A stretch of DNA of 21,039 nt. Origin: JAAYUD01 sp041907665. GTDB taxonomy: Bacteria; Bacteroidota; Bacteroidia; Bacteroidales; Bacteroidaceae. The position numbers and the translations under genes are program-made. The stretch is taken from the NCBI GenBank assembly GCA_041907665.1, contig JAYRGW010000051.1, forward strand, positions 1 to 21,039, written 5' to 3'. Of the stretch, positions 16,672 through 21,039 are shown in pieces; within the stretch, counting starts at the first letter, position 1; the number at the start of each line of letters is the position of its first letter. The notes under the pieces are model-generated. The model did not search any database. It worked only from the letters and a program-made list of their open reading frames with translations, and had not been told where the DNA came from.

Positions 16672-17450
16672 AAACGAATTATCATACACACACTACTCGC
16701 TGCCACCATGCACTAGGCAGTGACGAAGATTATGTTTTGAGTGCAATCAAAGGCGGGTACGAAGAACTGGGATTTTCTGACCATACACCGTGGAAATATA
16801 GAAGCAGTTTCGTATCTCCAATCCGAATGACAACTAACGAACTTCCCGAATATGTAGAAAGTGTTCATTCGCTAGCAGATAAATATAAAGATCAAATCAA
16901 GATACGACTTGGATTGGAATGTGAGTATTTTCCTGATTATATCTATTGGCTAAAAAATATGCTGAAAGAATATAACATAGAATATGCCATATTCGGCAAC
17001 CATTATTACAATTCAGATGAGAAATTCCGCTATTTTGCTACTCATTGCGATTCTCGCGACATGCTCGACCTATATGAAGAAAGTTCTGTAGAAGGGATCG
17101 AAAGCGGATTGTTCGCCTATATGGCTCATCCCGATTTGTTTATGAATTCTTACCCCGAGTTCGATCATCACTGCACTACGATAAGCCGGCATATCTGCCG
17201 CGCAGCTGTACGCCAACATTTACCATTGGAATATAATCTTAGCATTCGTGCTCGAAACGATGCTTCGGGGCAACCTTCGTATGTTCCATCTCCTGAATTT
17301 TGGAAAATTGCTACTAGTGAAGGCTGTACTGCTGTAATAGGCATTGATGCCCATAGCAATGACGACTTAGAAAAATCCCAATACTATGATCAGGCAAAAA
17401 AAGAGCTAAAAGAATTAGGTATTAAAACAATTGATAAATTGGATTTTTAA
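16668..17450 (+). CDS. PHP-domain phosphoesterase, histidinol-phosphatase type
   Basis: The 260-residue protein has the PHP metal-binding pattern: His6-x-His8 (NYHTHTTRCHH), Asp38-His39 (FSDHTPW), Glu84 (GLECEYF), His112 (FGNHYY), His154 (MAHPD) and Asp227-x-His229 (GIDAHS). This is the arrangement of HisK-type histidinol-phosphate phosphatases. In Bacteroidales histidinol phosphatase is usually supplied by the bifunctional HisB, and no other his gene is nearby. The true substrate may therefore be a different phosphate ester. The start codon overlaps the stop of the cyclo-ligase gene (ATGA). It is the last gene of the plus-strand run, ending 14 bases from the opposing DUF721 gene. Confidence 0.9.
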   Translation: MKTNYHTHTTRCHHALGSDEDYVLSAIKGGYEELGFSDHTPWKYRSSFVSPIRMTTNELPEYVESVHSLADKYKDQIKIRLGLECEYFPDYIYWLKNMLKEYNIEYAIFGNHYYNSDEKFRYFATHCDSRDMLDLYEESSVEGIESGLFAYMAHPDLFMNSYPEFDHHCTTISRHICRAAVRQHLPLEYNLSIRARNDASGQPSYVPSPEFWKIATSEGCTAVIGIDAHSNDDLEKSQYYDQAKKELKELGIKTIDKLDF

Positions 17451-17464
17451 GCGACAAGCAACAT

Positions 17465-17755
17465 CTACCGAAAAACGATATCACTAATAACGCTTGCCCC
17501 GACCTTTTCATTAAGGCGCTGGACAAGCTTTTTTCTTTCCATCATCAACTCTTGACGAACGACAGCAGAAGTAAAGTGTACGTACAATACCTGATTCTTT
17601 ATATACAAACTTTCGGTATAACGCCCGATAACCGGCCCCAACAACTCATACCATTCATTAACGAGCCGCTGTTCATTGAGCGGTGATTCCAAGCTCTGTT
17701 GACGCAAATATCGCCGTATCAAGTTTCCTACCGGTTCGACATCTTTCTTCCTCAT
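17465..17755 (-). CDS. DUF721 (DciA-like) protein
   Basis: The 96-residue protein is a short DUF721 family member, with the N-terminal helix GNLIRRYLRQQ (10-20), the NEWYELLGPVIGRYTESLYI region (33-52) and the strand-helix VLYVHFTSAVVRQELMMERK (56-75). DUF721 proteins include DciA, which helps load the replicative helicase in many bacteria that lack DnaC. The Bacteroidales proteins are short and their role has not been tested to my knowledge. The start codon overlaps the recF stop (ATGA on the minus strand), so the two are translationally coupled. The recF-DUF721 pair is a common arrangement. Confidence 0.9.
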   Translation of the reverse strand: MRKKDVEPVGNLIRRYLRQQSLESPLNEQRLVNEWYELLGPVIGRYTESLYIKNQVLYVHFTSAVVRQELMMERKKLVQRLNEKVGASVISDIVFR

Positions 17756-18867
17756 TTTCTATCCTCCAATTCACTAATTTGTCCCCTGTCAACCATAAAC
17801 ATTTTATAATCGCTCCCCATCTGTGGAAGAATATGGGCAAGTCTGTCACGGTCGGTATCAGTGATAAATATCTGACCGAAATTATCGTCCGACACCAATT
17901 TCACAATTTGCTGCACGCGAGAAATATCCAACTTGTCAAAAATATCATCGAGTAACAACAAAGGTATCGTATGTCCATGTGTCTTCAGAAAGTCGAATTG
18001 AGCCAATTTAAGTGATACCAAATATGATTTACTCTGCCCCTGCGAACCTTCTCGCTTGATGGGAAAGCCACCCAAACGCATATCCAAATCGTCTTTATGA
18101 ATTCCACAAAGAGAAAAGCCCACGATGCGATCGCGCTCCCTGCTTTGACGAATACGATCAAGCAACCCACCATCCTGTCCATGAGAACGATAAAAAAGTT
18201 CAACCTCTTCCCTATCCGAAGATATTGCCGAATAGAACTGACTGAAAATAGGATTAAACACATCAATATAAGCCGTCCTCTTCTGATATACGACAGCACC
18301 ATAATCAGCCATCTGTTGTTCGAATACATCAAACAAACCGTCATCAACCGGCGCATCAGCCCGTAAGAGAGAATTGCGTTGAGACAACGCCTGATTGTAG
18401 CGAATCAATGCATTAAGATATTCTTTGTCAAATTGAGAAATCGTTACATCCATAAAGCGACGACGCTCTGCACTACCACCCAAAATCAATTCTGTATCGG
18501 CAGGCGATACCATAACCAATGGTATAAAGCCTATATGATCCGCCAGTCTATGATACTCCTTTTTATTACGTTTGAAAGATTTTTTAGAATGAATTTTCAG
18601 TCCACTGTATATTTCTTCCGATGTCCCGTCCTCTTGTTCATAAAATCCCTGTAATACAAAGAATTCTGCCCCATGAAGAATATTTTGCGAATCAACCGGA
18701 TTGCCCAAACTCTTACAGAAAGAAAGATAATACAATGCATCAAGCAAGTTCGTTTTGCCCATCCCGTTCAAGCCGAAAAAACAATTCAATTTGGATGAGA
18801 ACAAGAGCTCTACCTGTTCCAAATTTTTATAATTTAATATAGATATTCGTTTCAGTATCATGCACAT
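17752..18867 (-). CDS. recF: DNA replication and repair protein RecF
   Basis: The 371-residue protein is an SMC-like ATPase that helps load RecA at single-stranded gaps. Walker A is GLNGMGKTN (32-40). The family block VSPADTELILGGSAERRRFMD (120-140) is present, the ABC signature is GSQGQSKSY (274-282), and Walker B is LLLLDDIFDKLD (303-314). The start is ambiguous: the reading begins ATG-TGC-ATG, and the third codon (18861, MILKRISI) matches the usual family start better. A -7 box lies very close upstream (18883-18890), so the leader is short. DUF721 follows with a four-base overlap. dnaA, dnaN and gyrB are not in the window. Confidence 0.97.
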   Translation of the reverse strand: MCMILKRISILNYKNLEQVELLFSSKLNCFFGLNGMGKTNLLDALYYLSFCKSLGNPVDSQNILHGAEFFVLQGFYEQEDGTSEEIYSGLKIHSKKSFKRNKKEYHRLADHIGFIPLVMVSPADTELILGGSAERRRFMDVTISQFDKEYLNALIRYNQALSQRNSLLRADAPVDDGLFDVFEQQMADYGAVVYQKRTAYIDVFNPIFSQFYSAISSDREEVELFYRSHGQDGGLLDRIRQSRERDRIVGFSLCGIHKDDLDMRLGGFPIKREGSQGQSKSYLVSLKLAQFDFLKTHGHTIPLLLLDDIFDKLDISRVQQIVKLVSDDNFGQIFITDTDRDRLAHILPQMGSDYKMFMVDRGQISELEDRK

Positions 18868-18882
18868 TCAGTGAGTTGAGTA

Positions 18883-18890
18883 CAAAAGTA
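18883..18890 (-). promoter_or_regulatory. Candidate -7 box of recF
   Basis: TACTTTTG on the minus strand is an exact -7 match 16 bases before the upstream recF start codon. No -33 is seen at the right distance. Confidence 0.35.
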
Positions 18891-18941
18891 TGAATATTTT
18901 GCCGTTTTTTCGCCTTGATAACAAAAAAAGATGCCGTCAAA

Positions 18942-18973
18942 TTTCATTAATAAATAGAAATATCCTACTTTTG
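18942..18973 (+). promoter_or_regulatory. Promoter of the TPR protein-ribH operon
   Basis: The -7 is TACTTTTG (18966-18973), an exact match. The -33 is TTTC (18942-18945), three of four bases, with a 20-base spacer. The leader would be about 40 bases. Confidence 0.6.
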
Positions 18974-19019
18974 CTGTCCGTAAGCATAAATATCGAAAAA
19001 CAAAAAACAAAACATACAA

Positions 19020-19697
19020 ATGGCAGAAAATAAAAAGGAACAACTGAATGTTGGAGATGCCCTGACCCAGTCGGAAGCATTTATTATCAAGTATCAAAAA
19101 CAAATTATCGGTATTGTAATGGCAGCAGCAATTCTTGTTGCAGGATATTTCCTTTACAAACACTTTTATGCAGATCCGCACGAGGCAAAAGCACAAGCTG
19201 CGCTCTTCCCTGGACAAAAATACTTTGAAGTAGACGACTATGCATCGGCACTCAACGGTGATAAAAACGGATATGTAGGGTTCCTTAAAATTGAAGATGA
19301 ATACAGTGGCACTAACGCTGCAAATCTTGCCAAAGCTTATGCCGGTATCTGCTACGCCAATTTAGGTAAATATGACTTGGCTGCTAAACAACTTGATGAA
19401 TTTGACGGAAACGATGAAATGATCAGCCCCGCAATTAAAGGTGCCCTAGGCAACTGTTATGCTCATCTAGGCAAAATGGACAAAGCCACCGAGTGTTTGA
19501 TGTCGGCTGCCAAAGAAGCAGAAAGCCCCTCATTAAGTCCTATTTTCTTGGTACAAGCAGGTCAGATTTACGAAAGCATCGGTAAATATGACAAAGCTAT
19601 CGAAGCATACCAGACAGTAAAAGACAAATACTTCCAATCATACCAAGCAATGGACATTGACAAATACATTGAAAGAGCAACACTAGAAAAGAAATAA
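19020..19697 (+). CDS. Membrane-anchored tetratricopeptide-repeat protein
   Basis: The 225-residue protein has a short cytoplasmic N-terminus, one membrane segment (about 29-48, IIGIVMAAAILVAGYFLYK) and a periplasmic helical domain. Three TPR-like repeats are visible at about 101-130 (AKAYAGICYANLGKYDLA), 138-168 (GALGNCYAHLGKMDKATE) and 174-204 (QAGQIYESIGKYDKAIEAY). The layout resembles the YfgM/TPR-21 family, periplasmic chaperone-like partners of the Sec translocon. Similarity beyond the layout is not certain. The gene is first in an operon with ribH 22 bases downstream, and is divergent from recF. Confidence 0.9.
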   Translation: MAENKKEQLNVGDALTQSEAFIIKYQKQIIGIVMAAAILVAGYFLYKHFYADPHEAKAQAALFPGQKYFEVDDYASALNGDKNGYVGFLKIEDEYSGTNAANLAKAYAGICYANLGKYDLAAKQLDEFDGNDEMISPAIKGALGNCYAHLGKMDKATECLMSAAKEAESPSLSPIFLVQAGQIYESIGKYDKAIEAYQTVKDKYFQSYQAMDIDKYIERATLEKK

Positions 19698-19719
19698 TTT
19701 TCAATAAACCATAAATCGT

Positions 19720-20217
19720 ATGGCAACAACTTATCATAATTTGTCCCAATACGATGCAACACAAGTACCGGATGCCCATAATATGACATTCGGTATTGTT
19801 GTATCAGAGTGGAACCCTAAAGTAACCGACTCATTGCTCAACGGATGTGTCGAGACACTAACCAAACAAGGAGCACAAGCAAACAATATTTTAATAGAGC
19901 ATGTTCCGGGAAGTTTTGAACTCACTTTCGGAGCGCAACAGTTTATCAGACAAAGTAATGTAGATGCCGTTATTATTCTGGGTTGTGTCGTTAAAGGTGA
20001 AACGCCCCATTTCGATTACGTCTGCATGGGTGTGACCCAAGGAGTCACCTATTTGAATGCCACGACCAACACTCCCGTCATTTATGGACTTGTCACTGCC
20101 AATACAATGGAACAGGCAATAGCCCGCTCAGGCGGTTCATTAGGCAATAAAGGAGTAGAATGTGCAATTGCTGCAATTAAAATGATCGATTTAGTTGCGC
20201 ATTTAAAAAAGAATTAA
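19720..20217 (+). CDS. ribH: 6,7-dimethyl-8-ribityllumazine synthase
   Basis: The 165-residue protein performs the penultimate step of riboflavin synthesis, joining the pyrimidinedione and dihydroxybutanone phosphate. Family features are FGIVVSEWNPKVTDSLL (24-40, with Trp31 at the flavin-stacking position), HVPGSFELTFGA (61-72), GCVVKGETPHFDYV (88-101, His97 being the catalytic histidine), and the GLVTANTMEQA segment (133-143). It is a complete icosahedral-type subunit. No FMN riboswitch precedes it, and other rib genes are not nearby. The last bases of the gene hold the promoter of the tRNA pair. Confidence 0.97.
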   Translation: MATTYHNLSQYDATQVPDAHNMTFGIVVSEWNPKVTDSLLNGCVETLTKQGAQANNILIEHVPGSFELTFGAQQFIRQSNVDAVIILGCVVKGETPHFDYVCMGVTQGVTYLNATTNTPVIYGLVTANTMEQAIARSGGSLGNKGVECAIAAIKMIDLVAHLKKN

Positions 20218-20225
20218 TACCTTTG
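20194..20225 (+). promoter_or_regulatory. Promoter of the tRNA-Tyr/tRNA-Gly pair, inside ribH
   Basis: The -33 is GTTG (20194-20197), the spacer is 20 bases, and the -7 is TACCTTTG (20218-20225), exact. The -33 lies in ribH coding sequence. Transcription would start near 20231, just at a perfect 7-bp hairpin (GCTTTTC/GAAAAGC, 20230-20247) in the leader. Confidence 0.75.
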
Positions 20226-20257
20226 CATCGCTTTTCAGAAGAAAAGCTAAAAAGGAA

Positions 20258-20339
20258 GGGCAAATACCAGAGTGGCCAAATGGGGCAGACTGTAAATCTG
20301 CTGGCTTCGCCTTCGGTGGTTCGAATCCATCTTTGCCCA
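20258..20339 (+). tRNA. tRNA-Tyr (anticodon GTA)
   Basis: The acceptor stem GGGCAAA/TTTGCCC pairs perfectly, with discriminator A at 20339. The anticodon arm is GCAGA-CTGTAAA-TCTGC with GTA at 20292-20294. There is a long class-II variable arm as expected for bacterial tRNA-Tyr, and the T-loop is TTCGAAT. CCA is not encoded. Confidence 0.96.
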
Positions 20340-20353
20340 CAAAATAGTACAAT

Positions 20354-20426
20354 GCGGAAGTAGCTCAGTTGATAGAGCATTAGCCTTCCAAGCTGAGGGT
20401 CGCGGGTTTGAGTCCCGTCTTCCGCT
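20354..20426 (+). tRNA. tRNA-Gly (anticodon TCC)
   Basis: The acceptor stem GCGGAAG/CTTCCGC is followed by discriminator T. The D-arm is GCTC-AGTTGATA-GAGC. The anticodon arm is TTAGC-CTTCCAA-GCTGA with TCC at 20387-20389, and the T-arm is GCGGG-TTTGAGT-CCCGT. CCA is not encoded. It lies 14 bases after tRNA-Tyr in the same transcript. Confidence 0.96.
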
Positions 20427-20433
20427 CTCTTTT

Positions 20434-20460
20434 AAAAGACGCCAACGGCGTCTTTTCTTA
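20434..20460 (+). terminator. Rho-independent terminator of the tRNA operon
   Basis: AAAAGACGCC (20434-20443) pairs perfectly with GGCGTCTTTT (20447-20456) around a three-base loop, followed by CTTATT. It begins eight bases after tRNA-Gly. Confidence 0.93.
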
Positions 20461-20554
20461 TTAACAAAAACAATTTAAAAACAAGGGGCCCCAAAAAGCT
20501 CATCAGTGAACCTAGAGTATTAAATGACATTTAGGAATGTCGAACGTAGCAATA

Positions 20555-20727
20555 ATGACATTCGAAAGAATACGAAAGGAACTTGGAAAAATGCAGATGA
20601 CACCTGAGATAGATGTAAAAGAAGTTGTCGGTGATGAAGTATTTTTAAAAAAAGCGGATGCTACACATTCGTTATGCACAAATCGGGTGTTCAGCTACCT
20701 GTAACTGTGTGTTTAGACCGTGTCTAA
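20555..20727 (+). pseudogene. Short open frame with possible -1 shift at an A7 run; possible gene remnant
   Basis: From ATG at 20555 a 49-codon frame runs to TAA at 20702 (starts MTFERIRKELGKMQMTPEID). After GDEVFLKK (27-33 plus flanking residues) it passes TTTTTAAAAAAAG (20642-20654). A one-base backward shift there continues as SGCYTFVMHKSGVQLPVTVC and stops at 20725. The shifted continuation looks more protein-like than the unshifted one. The site fits both slippery patterns T-TTA-AAA and A-AAA-AAA in frame. I do not recognise the family. It could be a decayed gene, a programmed frameshift or chance. Confidence 0.3.
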
Positions 20728-20730
20728 ATA
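20710..20730. repeat. Short palindrome TTTAGAC-cgt-GTCTAAA
   Basis: Seven perfect base pairs (20712-20718 with 20722-20728) surround a three-base loop, with two more weak outer pairs. No T tract follows. It overlaps the end of the shifted frame described at 20555-20727. It could be an operator-like site, a mobile-element end or chance. Confidence 0.4.
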
Positions 20731-20953
20731 GACCCCTACCGGAAATAACGTACCTACAATATGCTCTTGCCTCGATTTTGGGACTTCTTTTCGCTGGCGT
20801 TGTATGTGGTGCATCATTAACATGCTGTGTGATAGTGCATAATGGTGTCATACTGAAGTGACAAAGGTTGGAAATAGAGTTGTATTGCAGAAAAAAAGAA
20901 TCGATGAATAGCCGCATATATGTTGTCTTATTTCCATGTAAATAATTAGAATG

Positions 20954-21037
20954 CTACCCCATTTCAGCAAAAGAAAGCAACGATAAAATGCTTTGAATAC
21001 AATCCTTTTTCATAACAGATCCCAAAGTGAACATTCT
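20954..21037 (-). CDS. Possible 3' end of a minus-strand gene, cut by the window
   Basis: On the minus strand a frame is open from the window end to TAG at 20954-20956: 27 codons including MFTLGSVMKKDCIQSILSLL and the ending SFAEMG. It is too short to classify, and an open stretch of this length is not rare by chance. No terminator follows it. Confidence 0.2.
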   Translation of the reverse strand, partial: RMFTLGSVMKKDCIQSILSLLSFAEMG

Positions 21038-21039
21038 CC

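Larger units (their letters stand above)
20461..21039. other. Gene-poor tail downstream of the tRNA operon
   Basis: No standard gene is recognisable in these 579 bases. They hold an 8-base palindrome GGGGCCCC (20485-20492), a 6-bp hairpin GACATT/AATGTC (20526-20541), a short direct repeat AATGACATT (20523-20531, 20554-20562), a small open frame with a possible frameshift (20555-20727), a 7-bp hairpin (20712-20728) and a minus-strand frame that is open to the window end (20954-21037). The mixture suggests decayed DNA. Confidence 0.5.

Noticed and set aside
20230..20247. Rho-independent terminator after ribH
   Set aside because: The 7-bp stem is followed by TAAAAAGG, not a T tract, and it lies at the predicted start of the tRNA transcript.
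20339..20426. Attachment-site duplication at tRNA-Gly
   Set aside because: I looked for a second copy of the tRNA-Gly 3' end in the tail and at the left edge and saw none within the window.
20658..20861. 67-codon plus-strand frame with a hydrophobic stretch
   Set aside because: It overlaps the small frame at 20555-20727, has unusual Cys-rich composition and no promoter; the hydrophobic segment could be chance.
20672..20917. 81-codon minus-strand frame in the tail
   Set aside because: Composition (many Cys, His, Arg, Thr) looks random and no family motif is visible.

Overview
The window looks like a chromosomal segment from a Bacteroidales bacterium (Bacteroides or a close relative). The base composition is AT-rich. 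Several genes are preceded by the Bacteroidetes-type promoter (TTTG or TTG at -33, 19-21 bases, TAnnTTTG at -7). Shine-Dalgarno sequences are not prominent. One lipoprotein carries a Bacteroidetes-style acidic surface-export signal after its lipobox cysteine, and the gene families are typical of the group. No phage, plasmid, CRISPR array, restriction system or intact insertion sequence is visible. Most of the window is housekeeping DNA.

Layout. Positions 1-442 are non-coding and hold a cluster of inverted repeats built on a 20-base unit, followed by a terminator. Positions 443-8033 are all on the minus strand: a lipoprotein gene followed by a secreted family-3 glycoside hydrolase (one operon, good promoter); a membrane-anchored D,D-carboxypeptidase; a YceI-like secreted protein paired with a LigB/DODA-type extradiol dioxygenase; an AraC-type regulator; and YaaA (peroxide stress). 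Positions 8034-8466 are non-coding. guaA (minus) and gapA (plus) are divergent around 9994-10230, each with its own promoter.

Positions 11413-17450 form a plus-strand six-gene run with tight spacing or overlaps: M3 dipeptidyl carboxypeptidase, surface-type lipoprotein, dCMP deaminase, S41 processing protease, 5-formyltetrahydrofolate cyclo-ligase, PHP-domain phosphatase. It meets a minus-strand recF-DUF721 pair head-on with only 14 bases between the stop codons. recF is divergent from a TPR membrane protein gene that is followed by ribH. A consensus promoter inside the 3' end of ribH drives tRNA-Tyr and tRNA-Gly, which end in a strong terminator. The last ~580 bases are gene-poor and contain small open frames, short palindromes and what looks like a decayed or frameshifted short gene.

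Functional links: dCMP deaminase supplies dUMP for thymidylate synthesis and 5-formyl-THF cyclo-ligase recycles folate, so the long operon mixes nucleotide/folate metabolism with protein turnover. RecF with DUF721 (DciA-like) is a replication/repair pair. The most unusual material is the repeat cluster at the left edge and the post-tRNA tail at the right edge. I did not find a convincing new multi-gene system.
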